Source: CAYOYK01 sp964408185
GTDB taxonomy: Bacteria > Bacillota > Clostridia > Christensenellales > Aristaeellaceae
Length of the DNA stretch: 11,635 bases
Direction: 5' to 3'
Assembly: GCA_964408185.1 (NCBI GenBank)
Contig: CAYOYK010000071.1
Location: forward strand, 1 to 11,635
A program made the translations under genes and the position numbers. The notes under the pieces were generated by a model. That model was not told where the DNA came from. It was given only the letters and a program-made list of their open reading frames with translations, and ran no database searches. The first letter of the stretch is position 1. Every line of letters starts with the position of its first letter. This document shows, one piece after another, positions 1-6,023 of the stretch.

Positions 1-405
1 GGCCACTTCCATGATGAAGCGAACGGCCATGCGGGTATCCTCGTTGGTGCCGCAGAAGGCGTCCACCACGAAGAGCCGCTTGCCGGAGAGTTCATTTTGG
101 GCGATTTTCTTCACGGCGTCCCAAGTTTCCTTGGAGGCGGGGTGGTTATCGTTCTTATAAGCGTCGGAGGTCCACCAGACGGTGTCCTTGGAGGTATCGT
201 CCATTACGATAAACTTGTCCTTGGGGGAGCGGCCGGTGTATACGCCGGTCATTACGTTGACTGCGCCCAGCTCGCTGACTTGGCCTTTTTCAAAGCCCTC
301 AAGGTCGGCGCGGGTCTCCTCGGCAAACAGCTCGTCATAGGAGGGGTTGTGAACGATCTCGTTGACGCCGGTAATCCCATACTGTTCAAGATTGATAGTA
401 GGCAT
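1..405 (-). CDS. pckA: Phosphoenolpyruvate carboxykinase (ATP), N-terminal part, cut by window edge
   Basis: This is the first 135 codons of an ATP-dependent PEP carboxykinase, which interconverts oxaloacetate + ATP and PEP + CO2 + ADP in the cytoplasm. In fermentative anaerobes it often runs in the PEP-carboxylating, ATP-forming direction. The frame is open from the ATG at 403-405 to the window edge. Family landmarks are visible: an N-terminal helix ending in NPSY (about residues 20-23), TGRSPKDKFIV at residues 57-67 (substrate and phosphate-binding region), VWWT at 76-79, and the FVVDAFCGTNEDTRM segment at about 113-127, followed by VRFIMEVA where the window ends. The family is usually about 520-540 residues, so roughly three quarters of the gene lies outside. 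The start is supported by an AGGAAAGGA ribosome binding site about 7 bases upstream. The gene is alone behind the ksgA terminator, with a candidate Rex operator far upstream. The family assignment is firm; the flux direction is inference. Confidence 0.95.
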   Translation of the reverse strand, partial: MPTINLEQYGITGVNEIVHNPSYDELFAEETRADLEGFEKGQVSELGAVNVMTGVYTGRSPKDKFIVMDDTSKDTVWWTSDAYKNDNHPASKETWDAVKKIAQNELSGKRLFVVDAFCGTNEDTRMAVRFIMEVA

Positions 406-629
406 GTGCAAAATCCTTTCCTCGTCGATGCTTGCGATGTTGTCGCTCTGCCGCGCGCATCCGCCAAGCGGAGGGAATCCGCGGCGATTGCGCGTGCGTT
501 GGTGAAATCTCGCAATCTCATCCTAATTCCATTGGTTCTGCATTCCTATCCTGAATTCCTGCTTCCTTTTGTATTTTGTTGAAAAATTCACAAAGTTATT
601 CGGATCCGCCTTTCCGCATCCCGCACACA
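406..629. other. Gene-free leader and promoter region of pckA
   Basis: No gene is supported between the pckA start and the ksgA stop (406-732, 327 bases). The half nearest pckA (406-575) is a GC-rich stretch that should be its 5' untranslated leader. It has short self-complementary runs (for example CCGC/GCGG around 465-485 on either strand) but nothing that matches a known riboswitch. An AT-rich patch at 565-600 contains the Rex-like palindrome. I could not assign a convincing -35/-10 pair; a TACAAA on the minus strand beside the palindrome lacks a recognisable -35. The rest, up to 732, holds the ksgA terminator. Confidence 0.6.
576..593. promoter_or_regulatory. Candidate Rex (NAD+/NADH-sensing repressor) operator upstream of pckA
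   Basis: On the minus strand the site reads TTGTGAATTTTTCAACAA, an 18-bp element with the TTGTnnn-N4-nnnACAA layout of Rex boxes. Compared with the clostridial form TTGTTAA-N4-TTAACAA, each 7-base half-site differs at one position (12 of 14 specified bases agree). It lies in the only AT-rich patch of the intergenic region, with its near edge 171 bp from the pckA start. Rex repressors release DNA at high NADH and typically control fermentation and redox genes, so control of a fermentative PEP carboxykinase is plausible. No rex gene is in the window, so this is a motif-level prediction. Confidence 0.45.
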
Positions 630-678
630 AAAGCGCCGCTTCCGCGCAAGCCTATCATACGCGGAAAAACGGCGCTTT
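630..678 (-). terminator. Rho-independent terminator downstream of ksgA
   Basis: A long interrupted hairpin: the outer arms AAAGCCGG-like AAAGCGCCG (630-638) and CGGCGCTTT (670-678) pair over 9 bp, and the inner arms TTCCGCG (640-646) and CGCGGAA (660-666) pair over 7 bp, with a 1-versus-3 base internal loop and a 13-base apical loop. Read on the minus strand, the stem runs into TTTTGTGTG, a short U-rich tail. It starts 55 bp after the ksgA stop and precedes the pckA control region, so it should separate the dnaX-ksgA transcript from pckA. Confidence 0.75.
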
Positions 679-732
679 GAAACCGGATTGTCGTTGCCGG
701 GTTTGCCTCGCGACGCTCATCGGAAAATCCGC

Positions 733-1575
733 TCACGCTCCGGCGCAAAGATTGGCCAGCCCGATCCACTGCGCAAGCGTGAGCGCCTCGCCGCGGATAT
801 CCGCCCGCAGCGAAAGCCGCTCCATGTCCTCCGCTAACGGAATCGCGTCCGTGGGCCATACGCCCTTGAGCGCGTTGGGCAGCGTTTTTCGCCGCAGGCC
901 AAAGCCCGCCGTCGCAAGCCGCCACAGCAGCGCCTCGTCCGCGATGGGCGCGATCGGCGCGGCGCGGAAGGGCAGCAGCACAAACGAGCTGTCCACCTTG
1001 GGCGGCGGCGTAAAGGCGCTGGCGGGAAGCTCCGCGGCAATGCGCGGCTCGCAGTCAAACCGGCAGCGCAGGCTGGTCAGGCAATACGCGTCATCGCCGG
1101 GCAGCGCGATCAGCTTTTGCGCCACCTCCTTTTGCACCATCAGGGCCATACGGCGGATGGGCAGCTTGCGTCCGAAGAAAAGCTGCAAAATCGGCGTGGT
1201 GATGCTGTACGGCAGGTTGCCTGCCACAACCAGACGGTCGCCCAGCGCCGCGCACAGCTCGCGCAGGTTCTGCTTGCGAATGTCTCCCTGCACGACGGTC
1301 AAGTTGTGCGTCTGCTCCGCAAGCAAATGCAAAAAGGGAATCAGCGTTTCGTCGGCTTCCACGGCGGTCACGGCCTTGGCGCGGGCGCACAGCTCACGGG
1401 TCAGCGCGCCGTCGCCGGGGCCGATCTCCAGCACGGTCTCGTCCGCCTCCAGCCCGATGGCGTCCGCAAGCGAGGACAGCAGCGCTTCATCCCGCAAGAA
1501 ATGCTGCCCCAAATCATGCCGATACTCCCGGCCGTCGTTCCGGCGCAGCTGCGCGCGTTGATAGCTTTTTTTCAT
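733..1575 (-). CDS. rsmA: 16S rRNA (adenine1518-N6/adenine1519-N6)-dimethyltransferase RsmA/KsgA
   Basis: This SAM-dependent enzyme dimethylates two adjacent adenines in the 3'-terminal helix of 16S rRNA during late 30S assembly; its loss classically gives kasugamycin resistance. The 280-residue protein has the family motifs in order: GQHFLRD at 23-29, the SAM-binding glycine loop VLEIGPGDGALT at 48-59, the acidic motif II VEAD at 72-75, GD at 97-98, the catalytic NLPY at 120-123, and FTPPPKVDS at 188-196. The C-terminal helical domain contains RRKTL. The length is normal for the family. The ATG at 1575 follows AAGGGAG with 5-base spacing. The gene lies 62 bp downstream of dnaX with no terminator between them, so the two are probably co-transcribed. 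Its own terminator follows at 630-678. The identification is secure. Confidence 0.96.
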   Translation of the reverse strand: MKKSYQRAQLRRNDGREYRHDLGQHFLRDEALLSSLADAIGLEADETVLEIGPGDGALTRELCARAKAVTAVEADETLIPFLHLLAEQTHNLTVVQGDIRKQNLRELCAALGDRLVVAGNLPYSITTPILQLFFGRKLPIRRMALMVQKEVAQKLIALPGDDAYCLTSLRCRFDCEPRIAAELPASAFTPPPKVDSSFVLLPFRAAPIAPIADEALLWRLATAGFGLRRKTLPNALKGVWPTDAIPLAEDMERLSLRADIRGEALTLAQWIGLANLCAGA

Positions 1576-1637
1576 AAAACTCCCTTCGATACTTGACCGA
1601 CGGCCAAAGGCAGATTTGCGCAGCGGGGCCGCGCGTG

Positions 1638-3296
1638 TCAGATTTCCGTATTTTCGTCCACCTGCACCAGATCGCGCCCAAAGGCCTCCACCAGCGCGCT
1701 TTGCGCGTCCATCGCGCGGCTGTCGCGCTTGGGCTGTGTCAGGTCGCCCTCCAGCACCGCCTCAAATACGCAGGGACTGCCCGCCGCCTCCGTAAGCGCG
1801 GCGGACAGCTTGTCCCGGCGCTGGGGCTGATCGAGCTTCATGTAGGTAAAGTCCTTCTGCGCAAACGGAACCTGCAGGCGGTATACGTTTCCCTGCGCGC
1901 CCAAGAAGCGCTGGTTGCGGATCAATCCGTACAGCGGCGGATCGGTGCGCTTGAGGGATTCGAGCAGCTTGTCCCACACGCCCTGCGCGTCGGAGGGAGC
2001 GGCGGCCTTGGCACCCGGCGCGGCGGTCGCGGCCAGAGCGGCGGACGCGGGAGCTTCCGCGAGGGGCTTTTCCTTTGCGGCTGCCGTTGCGCTTGACTTT
2101 TTGGCCTTGGGCGCGACGCCTTCGGCCAGCGCGGCCTGCACCTCGGCCAGCTTGCTCTCCAGCTCGGCAAGGCGTTCGCTCAGCGCGGCGGCGTTTGAAT
2201 CAACCTGCGGCATGCAGGCGCTGACCGCCGTCGCCTCCAGCCCGATGCGGGGGGAGGACGCATAGCGCAGCTCGCCCTCCGCGCGCATAAACTGCGTGAG
2301 CACGCGCAGCAGCCGCTCCCGGCTGACGGCGGCGGCTTGCTTGCGGTAGCGCTCCGCGTCGTCCGCGGTCACATCCAGCAGCGCTTGAGTCTGGTCGCCT
2401 ACCGTCACGGCCGTCAGCACCGCGCGGAAGTGCGAGGACAGCTCGCGCAGGAACACCTGCGGCTCGCGTCCCGCGCGCATCAGCTCGTCGATGCGCGTCA
2501 TCACGGCTCGCGCGTCGCCGTCCAGCACGGCCTGCGCAAAATCAAACAGGAACTCCCGGTCGCTCGCGCCCAGCAGCGCGCGCACCTGTTCGGCGGTGAT
2601 TTGCCCCTCCGTAGCGCCGCTGACGCACATATCCATAATGCTAAACGCGTCGCGCATCGCGCCCTCGGCGGCCACGGCCACCATTTGCAGGGCCTCCGGC
2701 TCGGCGGTCAGGTTCATGCCGTCCAGCGCAAGCCGGAGACGCTCCACAATCTGCGGCGTGGGAATGCGCCCGAAATCGTACCGCTGTACGCGGCTCAGGA
2801 TGGTCGCGGGGAGCTTCTGCGGCTCGGTCGTCGCCAGAATAAACACCACATGCGCGGGCGGCTCCTCCAGCGTTTTGAGCAGCGCGTTGAATGCCGCGCC
2901 GGAGAGCATATGCACCTCGTCGATGATGTACACCTTGTACTTGCCAAGCTGCGCCGGGTAGCGCACCTGATCCAGCAGCTCGCGCACGTTATCAACGCTG
3001 TTGTTGCTGGCCGCGTCCAGCTCCACCACGTCCAGCGTGTTCTCGGCCAAGATGGTGCGGCAGGAGGCGCACTCGCCGCAGGGCTCGCCGTGCTGCGGGT
3101 CGGCGCAGTTGATGGCGCGGCTCATGATGCGGGCGATGGTCGTCTTGCCGGTGCCCCGGCAGCCGCAGAACAAATAGGCGTGCGCGATGCGCCCCGCCTC
3201 GATTTGGTGCTTCAGCGTAGCGACCACGACCTCCTGCCCGATGACCTCGGCAAAGACGGTCGGCCGCCACTGACGGTACAGCGCTTGATAAGCCAT
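1638..3296 (-). CDS. dnaX: DNA polymerase III subunit tau (DnaX)
   Basis: ATPase of the replicative clamp loader, which loads the beta clamp on DNA and ties the polymerase cores to the loader. The 552-residue protein shows the AAA+ module in order: RPTVFAEVIGQ at 11-21, Walker A GCRGTGKTT at 45-53, the zinc-binding cysteines C64, C73, C76 and C79, Walker B IIDEVHML at 124-131, NALLKTLEEPP at 137-147, sensor 1 LATTEPQKLP at 154-163, and the arginine-finger motif LSR at 167-169. After domain III come a heptad-like segment (LSERLAELESKLAEVQAAL), an Ala/Lys/Pro-rich linker around residue 400, and a short C-terminal domain. A start 18 bp further upstream (3314) would place the ribosome binding site GGAAGGGAG inside the gene; the ATG at 3296 sits 7 bases after it and gives the family N-terminus MAYQALYRQWRP. 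Oddities: the usual SRC reads SRV, Walker A has Cys where Pro is usual, and ksgA follows instead of ybaB-recR. Confidence 0.96.
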   Translation of the reverse strand: MAYQALYRQWRPTVFAEVIGQEVVVATLKHQIEAGRIAHAYLFCGCRGTGKTTIARIMSRAINCADPQHGEPCGECASCRTILAENTLDVVELDAASNNSVDNVRELLDQVRYPAQLGKYKVYIIDEVHMLSGAAFNALLKTLEEPPAHVVFILATTEPQKLPATILSRVQRYDFGRIPTPQIVERLRLALDGMNLTAEPEALQMVAVAAEGAMRDAFSIMDMCVSGATEGQITAEQVRALLGASDREFLFDFAQAVLDGDARAVMTRIDELMRAGREPQVFLRELSSHFRAVLTAVTVGDQTQALLDVTADDAERYRKQAAAVSRERLLRVLTQFMRAEGELRYASSPRIGLEATAVSACMPQVDSNAAALSERLAELESKLAEVQAALAEGVAPKAKKSSATAAAKEKPLAEAPASAALAATAAPGAKAAAPSDAQGVWDKLLESLKRTDPPLYGLIRNQRFLGAQGNVYRLQVPFAQKDFTYMKLDQPQRRDKLSAALTEAAGSPCVFEAVLEGDLTQPKRDSRAMDAQSALVEAFGRDLVQVDENTEI

Positions 3297-3327
3297 AAAC
3301 GCGCTCCCTTCCAAAGGATGATACCTG

Positions 3328-3357
3328 ATTATACCATAGGTTGCGGCAGGGGGACAG
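3328..3357 (-). promoter_or_regulatory. Promoter of dnaX-ksgA (extended -10)
   Basis: On the minus strand a perfect -10 TATAAT (3328-3333) is preceded by TGG, giving the extended -10 form TGnTATAAT. The best -35 is a weak CTGTCC (3352-3357) at 18-base spacing. The -10 lies 31 bp upstream of the dnaX start codon and just downstream of the previous operon's terminator, which is the expected place. Confidence 0.75.
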
Positions 3358-3361
3358 CATG

Positions 3362-3384
3362 AAAAACCGCCGGAGGCCCGGCGG
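3362..3384 (-). terminator. Rho-independent terminator of the xth-phosphodiesterase-thioesterase operon
   Basis: On the minus strand, a perfect 7-bp stem CCGCCGG/CCGGCGG with the 4-base loop GCCT is followed directly by TTTTT (3362-3366). It starts 5 bp after the thioesterase stop codon. The stem is compact, GC-only and followed by a U tract, so this is a textbook intrinsic terminator. It separates this operon from dnaX. Confidence 0.93.
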
Positions 3385-3389
3385 AAGCA

Positions 3390-3782
3390 TTATCCCTTGC
3401 GGAAGCCGTTGACCGTCATCACGGCGATCAGCGCGGCTTGGTCGTCGCAGACGCGCACCTCGTACAGGCTTGTCTTGCGCGTAGCCGCAAGCTCCGTCGC
3501 CTCGGCGGTCAGCGCGCTGCCGACGCCGGGCTTGGAGAATGTGATGGAGCAGCTCAGGCTTACGGTGGGGGCGTCGCCCGCGTTGGCGGCGACGGCAAAG
3601 GCAAAATCGCACAATGTAAAGATAGCGCCGCCCTGCGCAAAGCCGTTGGCGTTCAGGTGGGCGGAGGTCAGCGGCATGCGGCACTTGGCGTACCCGTCGC
3701 GGGCCTCGACGATCCGGATGCCGCACTGATCGGTAGCAAAGCGGTCGTTGGCAAAGAAAGCGTGGAGTTCGTCGTGGTTCAT
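3390..3782 (-). CDS. PaaI-like hotdog-fold acyl-CoA thioesterase
   Basis: A 130-residue protein of the hotdog thioesterase superfamily, PaaI type, likely a homotetrameric or dimeric cytoplasmic enzyme hydrolysing acyl- or aryl-CoA esters; the substrate cannot be read from sequence. The hallmark stretch is NGFAQGGAIFTLCDFAFAVA at 46-65, which matches the family pattern G-x-x-x-GG-x-x-F-x-L-x-D with Asp59 in the usual catalytic position. Gln50 stands where many members have His. It is followed by SLSCSITFSKPG, the second conserved strand. The length is standard. The ATG at 3782 lies only 3 bp after the stop of the phosphodiesterase gene, and its GGAGG sits within that gene's last codons (8-base spacing), so translation is probably coupled. 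It is the last gene of the operon and is followed by a strong terminator. Confidence 0.88.
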   Translation of the reverse strand: MNHDELHAFFANDRFATDQCGIRIVEARDGYAKCRMPLTSAHLNANGFAQGGAIFTLCDFAFAVAANAGDAPTVSLSCSITFSKPGVGSALTAEATELAATRKTSLYEVRVCDDQAALIAVMTVNGFRKG

Positions 3783-3785
3783 GGG

Positions 3786-4337
3786 CTACGCCTCCATTTC
3801 ATAGCGCAGCATTTCCGCGCCTTGCAGGGATTTGATGAGAAACAGGCCGTCCTCGCAGGTCATGTAGCTGGGCGGATTGTTTTCCTTTGGAATGCCCACG
3901 GAGCCGGGGTTGAGATACGTTACGCCGCCCTGCCGGACAACGGCGGGCAGGTGCGTGTGCCCGTGGATGAGCACGTCGCCGTCGCTCAAGGGCGGAAGCT
4001 CCTCCAGGTTGTACAGGTGTCCGTGCGTCAGGAACGCCTGATGTCCGCCCGGCAGCGGCAGCAGCGCGTAGTCCGCCAGCATGGGGAAGCGCAGCACCAT
4101 TTGGTCGACCTCCGCGTCGCAGTTGCCGCGCACGCAGAGGGGAACGGGCGTAAAACCGTTGAGCAGCTTGGTCACGGCAAATGTATCGTAGTCCGGCGGC
4201 AGGGGATTGCGCGGCCCGTGGTACAGCAGGTCGCCCAGCAGGATCAGCCGATCGGCCTTCTCCGCCGCAAAGCGTTCCAGCAGCGCGGCGCAGGCGTCCT
4301 TTGCGCCGTGAATATCCGATGCGATGAGGTATTTCAT
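3786..4337 (-). CDS. yfcE: YfcE/MJ0936-type metallophosphoesterase (phosphodiesterase)
   Basis: A 183-residue calcineurin-like metallophosphoesterase of the YfcE/MJ0936 family: small cytoplasmic dinuclear-metal enzymes that cleave phosphodiesters in vitro and whose physiological substrate is generally unknown. The full metal-ligand set is visible: DIHG at 8-11, GDLL at 35-38, GNCD at 71-74 (Asn72 ligand, Asp74), THGH at 104-107, HGHTH at 125-129, and the closing NPGS at 143-146. The ATG at 4337 is preferred because AGGAGG lies 7 bases upstream and the family N-terminus MKYLIASDIHG begins there. An in-frame extension to 4514 would lie entirely inside the exonuclease gene. The start overlaps the exonuclease stop by 4 bases (ATGA), which indicates translational coupling. 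E. coli YfcE is a reasonable analogue; orthology is not proven, so the symbol is tentative. Confidence 0.9.
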   Translation of the reverse strand: MKYLIASDIHGAKDACAALLERFAAEKADRLILLGDLLYHGPRNPLPPDYDTFAVTKLLNGFTPVPLCVRGNCDAEVDQMVLRFPMLADYALLPLPGGHQAFLTHGHLYNLEELPPLSDGDVLIHGHTHLPAVVRQGGVTYLNPGSVGIPKENNPPSYMTCEDGLFLIKSLQGAEMLRYEMEA

Positions 4338-5107
4338 TGGTCGTCCTCCTTGCTCCAATCCATTTCCAGCACAACGGGGCAATGGTCGCTGCCCAGCACG
4401 TCCGGGCAAATATCCGCCACCCGGATGCGGTCGGCCGCCCGTCGGCTCACCAAAAAGTAGTCGATGCGCCATCCCACGTTGTGCTCGCGCGCGTTGTGCA
4501 TATAGCTCCACCATGAGTAGCGGTCCCGCTCGTCCGGGTGCAGGCAGCGGAAGCTATCCACAAAGCCGCGCGAGAGCAGCGCGGTCATTTTGTCGCGCTC
4601 CTGCTGGGTAAAGCCCGCGTTCTTGGTGTTCGTCTTGGGGTTCTTCAGGTCGATCTCCTCGTGCGCCACGTTCATATCCCCGCAGACCAGCACGGGCTTT
4701 TGCGCGTCCAAGCCCGCCAGATAATCGGCGAACATATCCTCCCAGCGCATGCGGTAATCAAGCCGCGTCAGCTCGCGCTGGCTGTTGGGCGTATATACGT
4801 TGACTAGAAAAAAGTCCTCGTATTCCAGCGTGATAACGCGCCCCTCCTGATCGTGCTCAGGGTCGCCCACACCGTAGCGCACGCTGACGGGCTCGCGCTT
4901 GGCAAAGATCGCCGTGCCGGAATAGCCTTTTTTTACGGCGCTGTTCCAGTATTCCAAGTAGCCCGTCAGCTCCAGCTCGGCCTGTCCGGGCTGCATCTTG
5001 GTCTCCTGCAGGCAGAAGCAATCCGCGTCCTGCGCGGTAAAGTAGTCCATAAAGCCCTTTTGCAGGCAAGCCCGCAGCCCGTTGACATTCCATGAGATCA
5101 GCTTCAT
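4334..5107 (-). CDS. xth: Exodeoxyribonuclease III / AP endonuclease (ExoA/Xth family)
   Basis: Base-excision-repair enzyme that cuts 5' of abasic sites and has 3' exonuclease and 3' phosphatase activity. The 257-residue protein carries the complete exonuclease-endonuclease-phosphatase catalytic set: Asn7 in SWNVNG (5-10), Glu35 in LQETK (33-37), Tyr105 in VYTPNS (104-109), Asp144 and Asn146 in GDMNVAH (143-149), the RIDYFL segment near 208, and Asp241/His242 in GSDHCPV (239-245). The start is chosen at 5107, where the family N-terminus MKLISWNVNG begins, about 10 bases after AAAGG. An ATG two codons upstream (5113) and one at 5134 are also in frame; 5113 has tighter spacing to AAAGG and cannot be excluded. 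This is the first gene of a three-gene operon with a consensus promoter, and it overlaps the next gene by 4 bp. Confidence 0.95.
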   Translation of the reverse strand: MKLISWNVNGLRACLQKGFMDYFTAQDADCFCLQETKMQPGQAELELTGYLEYWNSAVKKGYSGTAIFAKREPVSVRYGVGDPEHDQEGRVITLEYEDFFLVNVYTPNSQRELTRLDYRMRWEDMFADYLAGLDAQKPVLVCGDMNVAHEEIDLKNPKTNTKNAGFTQQERDKMTALLSRGFVDSFRCLHPDERDRYSWWSYMHNAREHNVGWRIDYFLVSRRAADRIRVADICPDVLGSDHCPVVLEMDWSKEDDQ

Positions 5108-5152
5108 TCGCATCCATCCTTTGTCCGGCGGCACGCCCGCGCGGATACCTCC

Positions 5153-5180
5153 ATTGTAGCAAACGCCGGGCCGCTGTCAA
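5153..5180 (-). promoter_or_regulatory. Promoter of the xth operon (sigma-A type)
   Basis: On the minus strand there is a perfect -35 TTGACA (5175-5180), a 16-base spacer and a -10 TACAAT (5153-5158, 5 of 6 consensus). The -10 is preceded by TGC, which gives an extended -10. It lies 46 bp upstream of the xth start codon and just downstream of the previous terminator hairpin. This is one of the clearest promoters in the window and suggests strong constitutive transcription. Confidence 0.88.
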
Positions 5181-5199
5181 GCGCGGATTGCAGCAAAAC

Positions 5200-5225
5200 G
5201 CCCCGGATCAATGCTGATCCGGGGC
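5200..5225 (-). terminator. Rho-independent terminator after the secreted-protein/lipoprotein pair
   Basis: A perfect 11-bp stem (GCCCCGGATCA on the plus strand paired with TGATCCGGGGC) closes a 4-base loop at 5211-5214. On the minus strand the stem is followed by GTTTTGC, and on the plus strand by GCTTTTT, so it could act in both directions. It lies 13 bp after the lipoprotein stop codon and before the xth promoter, so its main job is on the minus strand. Confidence 0.88.
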
Positions 5226-5238
5226 GCTTTTTCAAAGG

Positions 5239-6012
5239 CTACTCTTTTACGGCGCTCAGGAATTCCTGCACCGAGAAGGGAAAGTACAGCACGCCCTCCA
5301 CCTCTCCGGCAATCATTCCGGACTGAATAAAGAACACGATGTTTCCATCCTCGTCGATAAAGAAATCGGTCTCCGGGCTGAACGCGCGCTCCACATCGTC
5401 GTACGTCAGCCCCTCAAGGTAGTCTGTTTGGCCTGTCAGCTGCTGCTCGCCAATGATCTGCCACAGCAGCTTGTAGGCCAATCGGCTGGCATAGCTGGCC
5501 TCGTCGCTCAGCTCGTCGCCCTCCTGCTCCATGCCCAGCACCTGCGATAGGCTGCACAGCATTCCCGCGTATTCGCCTTGCTTGGCGAACACGTTGGCGG
5601 AGATGCTTTGCGCCTCGTTGTTGCCAAGGAACTGGACGGCTGTAAACACAACGCTCACATAGTCCTCGTCGTCGCAGCGGATGGCGTAGTCAATGGCGGT
5701 CGAGCAGCCCGGCCCGTCCGGGAACCCCTCCTGCGCAAGCGCCTCGTATTCCTGCGGGATGATAACCGTTTGCATGTCCTGCGCCACGCCCTGATAGTAT
5801 GCGTTGACGCCGGCGGCATAGCTGTCCGTCGCGGTAAGCTGCGGATAGCGGTAGGTAAAGCGATACTGGGCGTTCTCCTCGGTGGAGCCCGCCGGGAAGC
5901 AGAGCGTTCCGGCAAGCGGCTCGCCCTCGGACGGGAGGGCCTCCTCCTGCGCCATTGCACAGGAGGACAGGCAAAGCAGCGCGCACAGAAGCGCGGCCAG
6001 CAAGCGTTTCAT
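5239..6012 (-). CDS. DUF3298 (RsiV-like) domain lipoprotein
   Basis: A 257-residue exported protein. The N-terminus is a lipoprotein signal peptide: MKRLLA, a hydrophobic run, then the lipobox LSSC at 15-18, which predicts lipidation on Cys18 and anchoring to the outer face of the membrane. The mature part resembles the DUF4163/DUF3298 architecture found in RsiV and related cell-envelope proteins. An N-terminal strand-rich part includes YRFTYRYPQLT (about 50-60). The C-terminal region contains LTYDDVERAFSPETDFFIDEDG and ends with FPFSVQEFLSAV, typical of DUF3298. In RsiV this domain binds lysozyme, but there is no anti-sigma segment or sigma-factor gene here, so the role is unknown. The ATG at 6012 has AAGGAGG with 6-base spacing. 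It lies 11 bp after the secreted-protein gene, with a strong terminator downstream, so the two form a transcription unit. The domain call rests on pattern resemblance only. Confidence 0.75.
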   Translation of the reverse strand: MKRLLAALLCALLCLSSCAMAQEEALPSEGEPLAGTLCFPAGSTEENAQYRFTYRYPQLTATDSYAAGVNAYYQGVAQDMQTVIIPQEYEALAQEGFPDGPGCSTAIDYAIRCDDEDYVSVVFTAVQFLGNNEAQSISANVFAKQGEYAGMLCSLSQVLGMEQEGDELSDEASYASRLAYKLLWQIIGEQQLTGQTDYLEGLTYDDVERAFSPETDFFIDEDGNIVFFIQSGMIAGEVEGVLYFPFSVQEFLSAVKE

Positions 6013-6023
6013 GGCGATCCTCC

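Noticed and set aside
252..521. Minus-strand open frame (89 codons) overlapping the pckA start in another frame, a possible leader peptide.
   Set aside because: Most of it overlaps pckA in another frame, its composition is Arg/Ser/Ala-rich, and no ribosome binding site of the strength seen elsewhere precedes it.
651..660. TATGAT on the minus strand inside the loop of the ksgA terminator, a possible -10 for pckA.
   Set aside because: The 17-base spaced -35 (TTTCAA) is poor, and transcription would start inside the terminator stem.
569..1561. Long plus-strand open frame (330 codons) opposite ksgA.
   Set aside because: It is antisense to a fully convincing KsgA, has no ribosome binding site, and its translation is low-complexity Ser/Arg/Ala typical of the antisense frame of a GC-rich gene.
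2097..2103. Possible programmed frameshift site in dnaX (C-AAA-AAG in the Lys/Ala linker), as used to make the gamma subunit in E. coli.
   Set aside because: The first base is C, not A, so the P-site tRNA would re-pair poorly. The -1 frame stays open for over 110 codons to 1762, so no gamma-like truncated product would result.
2337..4460. Long plus-strand open frames of about 340 codons each (2337-3362 and 3438-4460).
   Set aside because: They lie antisense to dnaX and to the thioesterase/phosphodiesterase genes, are rich in His/Gln/Arg/Gly, and match no family. They arise from the lack of stop codons opposite GC-rich genes.
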